From the NCBI GenBank assembly GCA_014526335.1, contig JACTAT010000060.1, positions 6,180,898 through 6,244,897 on the forward strand: a DNA stretch of 64,000 bases, read 5' to 3'. The position numbers and the translations under genes were made by a program. The notes below the pieces were generated by a model. That model saw nothing but the letters and a program-made list of their open reading frames with translations, was not told the DNA's origin and did no database searches. Of this stretch, positions 1-13,700 are shown in pieces. Source of the stretch: Chrysaora quinquecirrha. Taxonomy: Eukaryota > Cnidaria > Scyphozoa > Semaeostomeae > Pelagiidae. Positions within the stretch are counted from its first letter, which is position 1. Every line of letters starts with the position of its first letter.

Positions 1-109
1 CATTGATTGAAGATACAAAACTATGGGTAAAATGTGGATATGTTCAGTTGAGTAAGGAGACCCAAGAAACTTAAATCTATTTGTCTGAGCTGAAAAATTG
101 TTTATTGAC

Positions 110-290
110 AACAATCATCATAATCATCATAACCATCATCTTCATAATCACATCATCATCATAATCAGCATCATCACTACTATCATTGTCATTGTTATCA
201 TCATCATCATAATCATCATCTCCGTAATTTTCATCATGCCATCTAAATCATATTAGACACCATCATCATCATCATCATCATCTCCACAAT
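110..290. repeat. Imperfect (ATC)n microsatellite
   Basis: Trinucleotide ATC/ATA repeats with many interruptions, read directly. At least four similar arrays occur later in the window. No coding signal. Confidence 0.85.
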
Positions 291-1189
291 CATCACAAAT
301 TCAATAATCGTTCCTTTCCTCCTATTCAACAGAAAACTCTAAAACTTCAATTTCAAATGCCCTTCATGAAAAAAATGTTCTACTCACTAAATCTTGACTT
401 TTTGGTGTTAGAACTCTGTCTTGTTCAAAGGAACCCAAAAAAATTTAGGCCTATTTGAGTTTCACTTCGTGTTTGTTTTGTTTACATTGCGTGCACAGTG
501 ATTTAAAAATTTTCAACTGTGTTGTTAGTGGAAAAATTTTATGCGAAACTCGGAGAAAAACACAACTCTTACCGTGGGGATTCGGAAACTCATCAAAGCA
601 AGAAATCTTCCTGAAGCCCGCAAGAATATGGGTAAGATTCCTCGTCAGATTGCAAAATAAATTCAAGCGTCTTTTCATCTGACCGGAAGAAAATCCAAAG
701 AGTCTGGATGCGTGATAAATCATGGGAAATAATCGTGGAATCAACAGCAGAAATAATATCCAACTTTTTGAAGAAATTTTAGGAGACATTTACAGCAAGA
801 CTTCTGGGAAGAAAATCGAGTAGTTTTGCATATTTCCTCCATTTGAAATACTGAGATAATTTTAGGCCGAATGCGAGCTCAATAACATAGAAAAATACTT
901 CCGCAGGACAAAAGAATCACTGTGCGTGTGGTGAGAGGAACAATAGATGGCCGCCATGAAAATCAAAACTTTTTTGAGCCGAGAGAAAATCGAAATTTTA
1001 ACCAACTTATAGGTTTCAAAACGCTTAGCAAAATCTTAAAACAGTGTCCGGCCAGAAACGGGATCGATTAAAAAAAGAAGCGCATTTCTAGGTGGCCTAG
1101 GGAAAAAGCCTTTGCTGTTGAATCGAAAAGTGAGCCATAACAATGGAAAACCTGATTTGCATAATAAGAAGATTAGTAATAGAGATATA

Positions 1190-1475
1190 GCTAGTGAGCT
1201 AGTTAGTTAGTTAGTTTAACTGGTTAGTTAGTTAGTTTGTTAGCGTGTTAATTTGTTAGTTTGTTAGTTTCATAGTTAGTAACTAACCATGGCTTGTAAG
1301 TAAGTTAGTTAGTTACCTAGTTAAGTATTTAGTTAACTAGTTAGTTATTTAAATAAATGGTTACTATGTTAGTTAGTTAGTTGGTTAGTTAGCTATCTAA
1401 ATAGGTTGTAAGCTAGTAAGATAGTTAGATATTTAGTTAGTTAGTTATCAAGCTAGTTAGTTAGTTAAATTTCCT
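1190..1475. repeat. (GTTA)n tetranucleotide array
   Basis: Nearly 290 bases built from TTAG/GTTA words with drift. The complementary word (CTAA) forms the much longer block at 10180-10765, so the same tetranucleotide has expanded twice in opposite orientation. Confidence 0.85.
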
Positions 1476-1984
1476 TTGAAATATAGGGTCTGGTTATCAG
1501 GCTACATACAAAACAAAACTTGGTTCATAGAAGATAGAAAACGTGTTTGTGCGAAAAACGAACAAAGAACGATGAACGAAGCGCTATTTTTGAAGTGTCT
1601 TTACGGTTTGATTTTCTTCATGTGAAAACTTCGGTATTCGAAAAAATTTTGCCAGCAGGCTTGCAAAGAACGAGGTTGAATTGCTAAAAATTCAAGACTT
1701 CCTGATTGACTATTTGTGTGAAATTTTCCCTGATTAGCTATTTTGCTTTCAAAAAATAACATCATTTTCACGTTCACCTTCAAAAAATGTCCTTCGATTG
1801 ATAAAACAACAAAACTACGAATAATTTTTTGAGAAAGCGACATCTGTTTTCGCTATAATCGGATTGTTTTTACAGTTTTTTTGTTGTGATTACGCAATGA
1901 GTAGTCACGAGTAGTCTGAAAAATAAGCCACAATTTATGTATTTTTTAACAGAAGACAAAAAATTGAAGGAATAGGAAGATGTA

Positions 1985-2090
1985 ATTCATTGGGTAAACA
2001 GGGACGAGGAGTACCACAAGGATCCATTCTAGGATCACTTCTCTTCGACACAATATACAATACAGCAGTTAATACAATAACACACTTTGA
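1985..2090 (+). pseudogene. Non-LTR retrotransposon reverse transcriptase fragment
   Basis: One forward frame reads GRGVPQGSILGSLLF at about 2002-2046. This matches the conserved GVPQGSxLGPLLF block of LINE-type reverse transcriptases, just upstream of the catalytic motif. The frame stays open for about 35 codons and then decays. No catalytic YxDD motif is visible nearby, so this is a dead fragment. A second fragment with the same block lies on the minus strand at 40876-40920. Confidence 0.7.
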
Positions 2091-2285
2091 ATGTGTTTTC
2101 AATAGGATCTATGCTCAGTTCTAAGGAGCTTGTTTTCATCTCTACACATTCAGCAGGTTACTGTTGTAGAAACGTTTAGAAAGCTTTCAATAATTCAATT
2201 TTGGAACAGCCACGAAGCTTATCTGTATTCAGTTGCATCATATGATTGCATCTATGGCGTGTACAAAAGAGGGTTCAAGGGGCAA

Positions 2286-2425
2286 GAAGGTAAAGGGAGA
2301 AGATGATTGAGCGCCAGTCGCTAGGATCTCATTAGTAGTTTAACTAATCGAGAGCTTGACCCTGGCTGTGACGCTACCGTGTCTGGGCTCGAACCCTGAC
2401 CACACTGAGCTCGCGGACCATACCT
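2286..2425 (-). repeat. tRNA-like SINE fragment, copy 1
   Basis: Contains the shared block seen at 47029-47198 and 31101-31490: a tail resembling TTCACC words, a 'GCGCCAGTCGCTAGGATCTC' block, and on the minus strand a B-box-like GGGTTCGAGCCC near 2385-2400. It is diverged from the other copies. Confidence 0.6.
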
Positions 2426-5070
2426 ATTGCTTTAGCTCTTCTCTGCTCTTGAATGACGGACTGGCGCATGTCTTCAGTTGCAAAAAATTGCGTTTGATTT
2501 GCATCTGGTGGTTTCAAATGCCAATGATATCCTTTATTGTCATGTTGTTTTTTTGCAAACATAAGTTGTAAGAAAGGGAAGATCTTTACAATTGAACTTC
2601 GGGGTTACCCTGTGGGTTGTCTTGTTTCTAACAAAAAGTTCTGCATAAATTATCTGCTTGGATACAACAACAACACATGTAGCATCACAACCATGACAAT
2701 AATGGCGCTCGTTCGGTTCGGAAGCCAAGTTGCTACACTTCGCCGAGATTTAATTACGCGGTGATTATCTTTGGTTAGATGAAGTTTATGAAGAGAACAA
2801 TCCTCTCGAAACCTACTGGATTAAGATACTTTGCAACAAGTCGCTGTGGTTTCAAGTCTAAGTAGAAGAAATTGCTGCTCTTTTATGGTCAAGTTTTTGC
2901 GAATTTGATTGGACTTTCAAAATTTTGGGCAAGACAAGGCGGCAAAAGTTCCTGTAAGAAAAGCTTCATTGTCTTGTTTTGGGTGGAAACTAAATCCAAC
3001 ACGCAGAGTTCTCTGAGCGATATCTTGAAATCATTTTACCTTGCCTAAAAGCCAGTATACAGTCTTATAAAATCTAAAACTTTTGGTTGATTTTTTCATG
3101 AAAAATTGAATGCATGGATGAAGATGATGAAAGCCACAAAATAACATGAGTTCAGAAGACGTTGCTAAAACTGTGGCTAAAAAGCTGTGAGTATATCTAA
3201 GTTTGTTGTCCGTTATCAAAATGATTCTAAATAATCCCTATCTACCTAATTTTATCTTTGATTTCTTTCTTGAAGTTTAAACTGGTGTGTGTTTAGAATT
3301 TGTTATTATATTTTGCTTTGCTCTCTCAAGGTGCTATTTATAGCAATGTTTTGTGTTGTTTATTGATGTGTACTCTCAAGGAAGATACCTCAAAGACTAG
3401 GATCATAAACAAAAGAATAAAAATGCATTTTTATTTTTCTTGAGCTAGCACTGCATGTCAATGTCAAGAGAATGAAATTACAGTAGGTACATGTTTATGT
3501 ACCAAGATTGGAAAATATTCTGTTGCTAATGGATTACCTAGTTACCTATTGTTTTGATAAAATAGCTAATTGTTTCAAAACAAGCGGTTATTGGAAATAA
3601 AACAATAGACCTATTGTTTAAAACAATAGGTATATTGTTTTCTCTTAATTGTTGGATCCATGAGGCAAACCATTGAATATGGCATTCTAGTAAATAACAA
3701 CAGAATACCCTACCAAGTAGGGTAATTTTCACCAATAATATTAATAAAAAATGATAGACAAACTATATCCCAAAGAAACCAGTCAAGTCTGTTCAAACTG
3801 TTCTTTGGCATGCAAAGCCATGTACCAAGTAAATTTAAGCAAGTTTTAAATGCAATTTCCGCTAAGGTTAATCTGTAACCAGCTATAATTTCCAGTAACC
3901 GTGCAATTTTCACTCATGCTGGGACTACATCTTCAGTTGTCTTGGCATGGGTCAAAAGTTTGGATTCGCATGTATAAAAATACCTATGTAGGTTTCAATC
4001 ATATACACTGTGATACTGCCATATTTATTGGAGCCATAAAAATTTTTCTGGTACCGATGACAATTTTTAATCAGTGCTGGTGCAGTGAAAAAAAAATTTT
4101 TTATGAAATGGGGCTATAATGTCTCAAAATTCATTTATAAGATTAACAAATTTCAGGTTTACATCTAGATAAATGTTGGTTTTGTTTGTATGGAGTTAGT
4201 TTGGGTGTAAAACCTGGATAGTGTAGTGGACAGTGACATCAATGTACGTTTTGGCCTCTATGAAATTAACGGGTCTACTAAAGATTTTGAGATTAAAAAG
4301 CGTTTTTTCATTAAGAGCTTTTGATAATGAACTTTCACTTCAACGGACATTATAGATTGTTTTTATTTCATTGGGTTTATAATAATTTGTGTTGAGCCTG
4401 TTGAGCAAAAAAGTTCAGTGTAGATGTCATTTCTATGTAACTTCTATTTCTTTATTATTACATCAGGTTAAGGCTTTTAAAACTTTGAAAACAGCCCTTT
4501 CATACTGCACAATACTGTAGCTGTAAGAAAATACTCTGATATGAATAATAAAACTCTTTTATGGAATAGATTTCAAATCAAATCACTAGGATCTTTACAC
4601 ACCGCAATGAGAACACAACTGCGTTTCTAAGAAATAATCAACCACAGAGAATCAACCTCAGTTTTCTAGATCTATAAATGATATTAATAAAATATACTTT
4701 ATCGAAATAGTTCTAGTTTAATTCGGCCTCACGCATCTACGTGCAGACGCTGTCTTAGAGATATCGTGAAAACGAGACTTGGGGTTCAGGGGGTTATAAG
4801 TTTCAGGCGCGATATTTTTTATCGCGACCTTTGAATGGTGCGACTTCATCTGTTACAGTCCGTCATATTATAAACGTTTTACAGGATCTTCACGTTTTAT
4901 CTAAAGTTACAGTACGTATACACAGGGTCCTGATAATCAGGACCCCTTTTCCCGCCTGAAAATTCGGAAATTCTGTACCGTTCCTTGTATCAACATCCGG
5001 AACAATAGGTACACCGTTTCCTTATACAAAAATCGTGAAAATTGATACCCTTCCTGCCCTCAAAGTCCTC
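2426..5070. other. Upstream DNA, no gene seen
   Basis: Read on both strands. The open frames are all under 75 codons, with no recognisable domain and no supported splice chain. There is an AAACAATAG-rich short inverted stretch near 3590-3640. Nothing else stands out. Confidence 0.5.
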
Positions 5071-5074
5071 ACTA

Positions 5075-5240
5075 CAGTTGTTATTCGATTATTCGACCCC
5101 TCGTTTATCCGGACTTCGATTATCCGGTCTGTCAAGAATGTTCAACTGCGAAAGCATTATTCAGCGAATATTCTATTATCCGCACACATTTTGAAAATCT
5201 CATGTCCCGAGTAGGCCGGATAATCGAATAACTACTGTTC
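5075..5240. mobile_element. MITE with CAGT-GTTATTCGATTAT terminal repeats (pogo/Tigger-like)
   Basis: The left end CAGTTGTTATTCGATTATTC is matched in reverse complement at the right end, near 5219-5240 (CCGGATAATCGAATAACTAC). The form CAGTnGTTATTCGATTATCCGG resembles Tigger/pogo ends. There is no room for a transposase, and no exact TA duplication could be settled. Confidence 0.6.
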
Positions 5241-5270
5241 TCAAACTATTCCTGGTGACCCAAGAGTTTA

Positions 5271-5443
5271 AGGTCCTAATCAAACGACCAAACATTTGAA
5301 ATTTGCATGTCAAACAATGTTTCAACGCTTTGCAACGTCACAAACATTGCCTAGCAAGCAAAACTTGTCGCGCGTTGCTTGCAGTGATGTCAATCAATAA
5401 ACATTTTGCTTGTCAAATGTTGCATCATTTTGCTTGAGCCTAA
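5271..5443. mobile_element. MITE family A (CAAACATTTG word), diverged copy
   Basis: Starts AGGTCCTAATCAAACGACC and ends near GCTTGAGCCTAAC. The core repeats the words AAACATTTG and CAAACATTG. It belongs with 29584-29860, 29960-30199 and 61038-61464. It lies about 210 bases before the start codon of the PLAT gene. Confidence 0.6.
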
Positions 5444-5655
5444 CGTCATCTAAAGATAAAGCCTCAAAAGAAGCAAAGAGACTCCTGAAACATTATTCGA
5501 AATCCCCCACCCCCGGTTTCAGCTTGCATGCTTTCCTCATTCGAGACTGTCATTTTCACATTGGAACAGCCTTAATAGCTTTTGCAAGTGTAACAGATTT
5601 CAGAAGAGCAATTTTTACTAACATCTAAATCTTAAGCGTACTTTATCGGTGTGTC

Positions 5656-8600
5656 ATGGAGCGAATAGGTGAATTAGTTGATGAAAATTTTGAATCAAGT
5701 TCAGATTCGTCAAATCAGGATTATTGTGCGACGTATCCCGGAGCATTTAATAGCAGGTGACTAGTGTAGAAGAACATTAATTCAGCAGAGCATAGTTTTT
5801 GTGTTTGTATCTTATGTTTTAAGGCATCGTTTTCAAAGGCAGTGCTTAATACCTTGCTTTCATACTAATGCACAGTATTAGAAATCATTTCAAGGGGTTA
5901 ATCACTTCGGGGAAAAGTGTACGCGATAATAACTCGGTTTTTGTTCGTCTTTCGATTGATTTTGCATTAAATGGAAATAGCGCGAAAATCACGGTAAACC
6001 AGCGTTAGAATCGATTTCAGCAGTCTTGAAACTGGTTTTGATTTTTGGCTTGGTTTCTGTTATGTTACTTTAATTTTTTTGTAACTTAGAAAAAAGTGTA
6101 CGTGGTTTTAGTTAATTTTCGATTTCGATTTCTCAGATTTTGCCTGCAGAATCGATCCTGCCAAATATCAGGTGTCTGTCTTAATTCGTTGCTCTGCAGC
6201 ACAGTCGCTCTTACTTTTGCTCCTTGCCAGTCCCTTCGAGATCGAAAAATATTTGATTAGTAGGATCCTGCGGGTACTGGTTTTGTAATATCAGTCAGGG
6301 GCATAATGTCTGGGGCAAAAGCGACAACTTTGCATCTCCTGCGTAGCTAGCTGAAATTCCGACCTGCGTTAACAATGAAAATTGCTTTGCTGTCTATTTG
6401 CTTCCTTTCTACTGATCTCCAAGAAAACTTTCAGTAGAAACCTTGGAAAAGAATCATAACAAGCCGCAATATAGATCTATTTATTTCGTTTCTCTCGTAT
6501 AAATTCCTTTACCACGTTGCTAACTTTTGTTGCCTTTTAGGAAATTCTACCTCGATACACAAAGACGCGAAGACGCATTTGATCTCTCGGGTCCTTATCA
6601 TCCGGAAAGACATCCACCTCCACTACGTACGGTATGTAAAGTTTCCCATCAGCCTTTATGATTTAAACCTTCGTTTCAGTGGATATGATCTTTTTCATTT
6701 AACCCAAGATGTAGTTTTCTTTCCTTGCTATGCTTTGTCTTGCAACACTAGTAAATGTATAAGTCCTGTTGTGGTGGTATTTTTACGAACCGTGGTGGAT
6801 AAGCACTGCCGTGGTGGGTTTTATGCTTGATGTTGTGGTATTTTGAGTACTGTGGTGGATACGCTCTATCGTGGTGGGTTTTATGCTTTATGTTGTCGTT
6901 TGGGTCGTATGTTTGTGTACTGTAAAGAATTTGGTGATTTTTTGTGATTTCGTTTTCCCACATTTTTCTTGTTACTTCATTTCTTATGAATGGAATCTGT
7001 CACTAAGTCTTGAGTTACTATCCGTTTTCATTAAAGATAACTACCCCCAGACGACCGTCTAATAAAATTTTGTGGTGATTGTCGTGTTCTTATGAAAGCA
7101 GGATTTTATTGATTGTCTTCATTTTAAACAGGGTTCATCTCTTGCTTATGATGGTCTACACGATCGTAGCCTAAAACATTATTACAGAAACAAACAGATC
7201 AAACAGCAGCTTCAAAACATGAATACACAAGAAATGCTAACCTCCAGAGAGAAACAAATTAAAAAGAAAATCAGCAAAACAATGCAAGAACATAATTATA
7301 GACCAGCTTCACTCTCCCCTTATGCTGTGCCTCTTATTCAGCCGAGAAGCCAAGACCCAGTGCCTGAGAAATATTATAAACCAAAGAGAGGCTCGAGACG
7401 AAGGTATGGTATCAGTTTTTTATCACACTTCCCTAATCAATAAAATATTCCACCAACTATATCTAACTTTTCGATCTATGTATTTTAAATATTGAACTAA
7501 GGGATTTGACCCTGAAAAAATGGCGAATAATTTTTCCCTGTTAAATCCTTTATAATTTAAAGAATCACTCGTCGCTATAATATCTTTATCGTAAGGACCA
7601 GAAAGAAGAAAATTTTGCCTTGACCCTGAAGTCAAAGTGCTCATTTCAGGTCTGGGGCCAACCCGTCATTGACCATTGTAAAGTGAGTGGCCAAGCTTCT
7701 CAGTCATTTCTCGTTAGACAGCTGAGGTTAAGCTTGGTCGTGTGAGGTCAGCATCTGGATGGGATGACTTTCCAGATGGATGACTAAATAACTCACTCTG
7801 CTGTCCCTCGGAATGGACGTTAAACTTGGGGTCCCATGTCTAGATGCGGCATGCAGTCCTAAATTAGTGCTAGTAGGCCTAAATTAGCTGAAAAAGCCAG
7901 AAATAACAGCCTACTCAAAATAAAGTAAAAACAACTACAACAACAACAACCTATGATGATCTTTTGAGAAATTAGCTCTTCATTCCCTCAGTTGCGTTGA
8001 AGCTTCTATCTAGATAAGCTTTATAAATACTTATGTTCCAGAAAATTTCATTTCGATTAGGAAAACTCCGCATATGGTAGTTGGAAAGGCCCCAAGAATC
8101 GGCCGCCGTGCTCCTGATGAAAGAGTACCGGTAAAAGAGAAAGAAAGATTGGTCAATATGGCAACTAAACTTATTGTTGCGACTGTAAGTATTGTTAATA
8201 TCTATTAATACTGAATAGATTTTTCCACAAGTGGCATACCACAATAGATGGAATTTGAACCTGGACCGCATGACCAAAGAGCCAACGAGGTTTCCATTAT
8301 ATGTCTCAATGAAATCGCCGAATAATTCCCAAGTCGCACAGTCTAAAGCTCTCTTCCTTTTGACGTAAAAACTCAAACGGTACGGATGGTGAGGCAAGTA
8401 TAATACGAAATTGTAATTTGATTTTATAGGTTTTACCTGCTCTGACCGAGGCTATTCACTATCTTCTAAAGCTGGTTTTCGTCTTGATGTATCTCAAAGT
8501 CCTTGTAATGTATAGAGGTTAGCAACACTGGGTCCAGTGGGGGGGGGGGGGGGTAACTAGAGGCCTAACGTTGGAGAGGCATTGGTGTTGCCGATACAAA

Positions 8601-10458
8601 TTAGGAGCTTGCATTCAGAGAAAGTTAGTTATTGGTAGCCCATGACAGTCTCCTGTCAATTTTCTAGCAATTTACTATATAATTTCTTCTTTTATTTTTA
8701 ACTTTGCTTATCTTTTCCCAGGAAACTGTTGCTCTACCTAGAAGCCGAAAATCCATAAGACTCCCAGACAGATTCATCTGTAAGTTCTTCCTTATTTCTG
8801 TTCGCTATTTTGGTGTTTATATTTTAGTGAAATCGAGTTTCCACTAACCGTCTCAAATCTTTGGTGTTCAGATGTTAGGAAGATTATATTAATTTTCGTT
8901 CATGAATGTATGAAGAGCAAACATTTTACTGGCTGATTTAGAGCATCTTCAGTGATTGTAGGACCATCTTTACTCCTATGCCCTCATTCTCCCCACAAAT
9001 TGCGATGTTTTCGTTCTTCTAGGAAAGGCTGCCACGCATGCTAGATATGCCAAGTGAAAGAAGGGCGAGTTCAGCTTCCGGTAAATAAAGTTTTGCGTTT
9101 GTTCGTGTTTCCTGAATACATTAACATAATTCAAGTTTCGTATTTATCTTTGCTTTCACTCAAAATCTTGAGACACTGTTGTTTGACGAATCCCCCTTTT
9201 TTGAAAAGAATGTTTAATAACCCAGTCACTGCCCTGTCCTTGCCCCTTGTCCTTACCCTATCGACAATCCCTTTTTAGCTGTCCCTAACTAAACCCTACC
9301 GTTCAGCTTGAACGTCCTAGCCATATAGCTTAAAATCCATTATCCAATCGCCCTTAAATTTCTTCCTATCATAAGGCATGAGTCTTCCCAATCCTTACAA
9401 TATTAATTTCCCAACCCTGGCTTCGAACCCGACATCAGCTGTCTGAAGTCGCATCACGAAACATTGCTCATCAAGCATTTTCAGCTTGATACCGTTAAGC
9501 TTATTTGTTTCTGAAGTTTTCTGAGCGAATCCTGCTTGCCAATGTTTTGTGGCGTGGCCAAACTGCCAAACATGACTTATAGAATTAATCTCAAATTTTG
9601 ACTATTTCTTCATTGTTTGGATAGGGCCTATAAAGTCTAAGCCTATTTTTTATTTTTTTTTCAATCGTTTTCCTATTTTCAGATCCAGGACCAAGGATGC
9701 CACCACACCCACCCGAGTTTCAGGTTTGCGAATTCGCAACTTTTTCATATTTTTTAACTTTTCTGGTATGTGGTGAAGCAGATTTGGAAGCCGCAATGAA
9801 TTAAGAGGCTGTATATCGCACGTGTAGTAAGAATTTATTTCCAAAACGATAGTAGCACATTAGCTTGACTGTTGAAAAATAGTGGAAGTACAAGAGGTTG
9901 ATCAGCTCGCAACAAAAGCTTAGCTAAAACGATAGGTTTGCATTTCTATTCTCAACAAGAGTTCCATTTGTCTCATCAGCATTTTAAGTCCAACGATCTA
10001 AGGTATCAATGCAATGTCCATTTTGCTCATACAGAATGGTGCTCGTAGAAAGCCAAAGCCATCAAAATGGGACGATTCAAATTCTGGTGATATTTCGCTT
10101 GACAGTACGTTGGATAGCATAAGGTATGTACAATGGTTCCTCAGTATTATTTCACGGATCTGTGACCTGTAAACTAACTTCCTAACCGACTGCCTAACTA
10201 TCGAACTAACTAATCAGCTCACTAACTATCTAACTAACTTAATTAACTAACTAACTAACGAACGAACGAACAAACGAACGAACGAACTAACTAACTAACT
10301 AACTAATTAACTAACTAACTAACTAACTAACTAACTCATTTACTAACCGACTAACTAGCAAGTTAACTAACTAACTTACTAACTAAACAACTAACCTCCT
10401 AACTCACCTATTTACTACCTAACTAACTTACTGACTAATTAACCAACTACCTAACTAC

Positions 10459-10525
<67 letters not shown>

Positions 10526-10665
10526 GCTATCTAGCTAGCTAGATGAGTGACTAACTATTTAGAAATTTAACTATTCAACTATTTTATCGCTATTCCACTA
10601 ACTTGCTTACTAACTAATTAAGCAAGTACCTAATTAATTAACTAACTTACTTACTAACTAACTAG

Positions 10666-10715
<50 letters not shown>

Positions 10716-13700
10716 TACTTACTTACTGACTTCTCAACAAACTACCTAACTAACCAACTTAGCTGAAGATTTTTCTTTGTTCTACGTCATTGATAAGCTC
10801 CATCATTTTCGTTTCAGAAGTCAAATGCGTCACATAAACATTGACATGAGAGGTGACAGTTATTTGGTATCCAGTGACAACAAAGAACCATCTCCAAGAC
10901 GAGAAAAGGAAGTCAAACGTCCAAGCCCTACTTCAAAACATCGACCTAAAAGTGCGGGTGATCAGTTAAATCCAAATCAGGATGATCTCGATTATGAGGA
11001 TGATTTTTATGATCAAATGCCGGATGATTCTTCGCCTCTCTCCTCCCCGAGGTCTGCATGGAAAGCAAGTAGTCCCGTTCAGTCAATCGAAAGCTCTACT
11101 CAAACCGTGGAAAGCAAAGGTATTTGAAGTTGTTCGTTTTGAGCCTGAATATATTCTCCGAGTATTATTATTTTCTCAAATCTGATATGGTTTCGGGGGA
11201 ACATAGGTATAAGAAATTTCATGTCATTACGAAGAAATGGTCAATTAAAAAAAATTAGCCTTTATAACAATAACGAGATAATTCTTTGCCGTGAACATCG
11301 CAAAACAGGCAACTGCTGAATGATTCTAAGTCTGAATAGTCTTATAAACAATATTCTTATAGAAAATAATGTAAGCTCCAAATCTTTAAGAAGGAATCGT
11401 TGTTGCATTTTTCATGTGAAGGCCAAACGTCACCAGCAATACACTCAACATTGCCCCCAATATCCTTTTGCATGTCACTCAACATTTAACCCAACATACA
11501 TATAAAAATGTTGTCTTGACTAAAGAGCCTAAAACTGCTGTTGGAAGTTTCTCGTTAGCAGAACATTTGTTAGCAGATAGATTCTCGAAGACTGGAAAAG
11601 CTGTTTTTTTTTTTACTTTTGACTAAAATTTTGACTGAACTGAGGTGCACTTTTGTGGATCTAACTTTTTTAAAACATCACAGTACGTCGATGAGTAATC
11701 AACATCTTCTTTCACAACAATAATATCAGCAATAATGTAGCATATGCACCTTTTCAACTAGGTACACAGACTACGAAAGAAACAATAGAAGATGATAATT
11801 TAGACAGCATCCATCGATTTTTCGAAAATTCTCCTTCAGAGAGGACAAGAAGACCGCAATCTGCAACAACTGGCACCCAAGTTGAGCCATCTTTTGTGCA
11901 TGATGATTCACAGCCAAGAAACGTTGAAAAAAGAGGTGATTTTTCGCATTTGATGCTTTCTGTGCAGGGCAGTTATCACAAGGCTCTGCTGACTCTGAAC
12001 TGTTCTGTTCACAATCTGAAGCATTGGGTTTTTTACGAAATTGTTCAACTCCGAAACAAAAATTAAATGGGAGTCTTCGAGAATGCTCTCTACAGTAGAT
12101 ACAGTGCAAACCTGCGAATAAGAACAAAAAATTTACAGCCAGTCACTCATAGTGGTTCTTAAATTTACTCCAAATATGAAAGTGATGAGGATAATTAAAA
12201 CCCAGAAAAAGTGACCATTGACAAGCAGGATAAGTGAACATGCAGCAAACGATTCTTCCAGTAATCTCAAGGTCATTACGAACACGGTTTGGACATTTCA
12301 AGTCTCTAGATTCTTTGAGTCTCTTGATTCCTAAACCGTAAGTTCTTATTTGTGGCTTTGTCCTGTATTTTTAACATATTCAGATTTGAAACTTGAAAAA
12401 ACCACCCAACAATAATCCGGTGTGAGCATAAGGAAAGGATTTCAAATGTCTTTGCAAACTAGCAAGTTAGCAATGTACTAATACAAAGCTACTTTAAAGA
12501 CGGTTAGACGTCTTAAGAGCGTCAAACAATGTGCTAGCCTCTAAATGAGAGAATCAGTTGCAAGACTTCTCGTCATCATCCGACCGTATTCATTTGCTTT
12601 AGCGTATACTACGTGTGGACAGACTAAAACTACTTTGCATGCTATTTCAATAGTAAACGGTCGTAAAAGAGTTTAGACGAGGCCTAAAATTCTGAACATT
12701 GTTTTGACTTCCACTATAACTGTTTTATTTGTTTTGCTGTATTGTTTATATATCTTGTTCTTCTCACCTAGTTGTTTCTTACGAAATTTTCGTCGTAACG
12801 GGCGACAAGCTTGGCGGTGGAACGTCAAGTGACGTCAAAATCTGCTTATTCGGAAGTTATGGTGATTCTGGTGAGAGACCGTTGATTCGATCAAAAACGA
12901 ACAAAAATCCATTTGAACGAAAACAGGTGAGAGTGTTTGCGAATTATTCGTAATCCCTGAATGCTAATTCTGCTATTCCAAAATTTGTACGATTCATGAC
13001 TGACCATGTTACACACCTTTTTCAGGTCGATGTATTTACTGTTGATTCGATATTTCTTGGTGACTTGAATATAGTTCGAATTGGACATAACGGAACTGCG
13101 CTGGGTGAGTATCTGAATCTAGCTAAGAAACAACGCTGGGAAAACATATTATTTTGAAAACCTTGGGTCTTTTCTCACATCTTTCATGTTGTCCTACCTC
13201 TTATATGCTTTAGTCATAGCTAAAATAACTGATTTTATGTAGCACCAAGAAATGTCCTTTTTATTCCCCCTACCCCAACAACTCAATGTTTTAATTTTTG
13301 GGAATTGTGTGTCTCATCGAATTTCTGATAATGTTCTTACACCTTACACGTTCATCATTTATTGTTTTTGTTTGGGAGGGGGCAGCTGATCCAAGATGGT
13401 GGGAAGTCCGGTAATTTTTGCCTAGGTCTTTCTCACACAATTTCGTGTCTTTCGCAAAGCTCAATTACCAAGGAGCAAGTCCGTACTCTTAGCAATTTTA
13501 TGTATTAGAAGCAAAATACTTTTGATGATGATTTGATAATTGTTTTGTAAATTTTAGGTAGCGGTTGGTTTCTAGATAGAATCGTCATACGAGAGGGAGA
13601 AAATGCAACCAAATGTTACGAATTCAAATGTGGCAGGTAAAAAGGTTTTGTTTCTTTATTTATATCTTTTGAAACCATTGCTTTAATACAACCTTAAGCA

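Noticed and set aside
8430..8517. Possible extra PLAT-gene exon
   Set aside because: The acceptor is good, but the donor (GTTAGC) is weak and its phase-1 end does not fit exon 5; the peptide is hydrophobic, unlike its neighbours.
11771..12127. 118-codon minus-strand frame
   Set aside because: Shadow of PLAT-gene exon 9 and the following intron; no domain.
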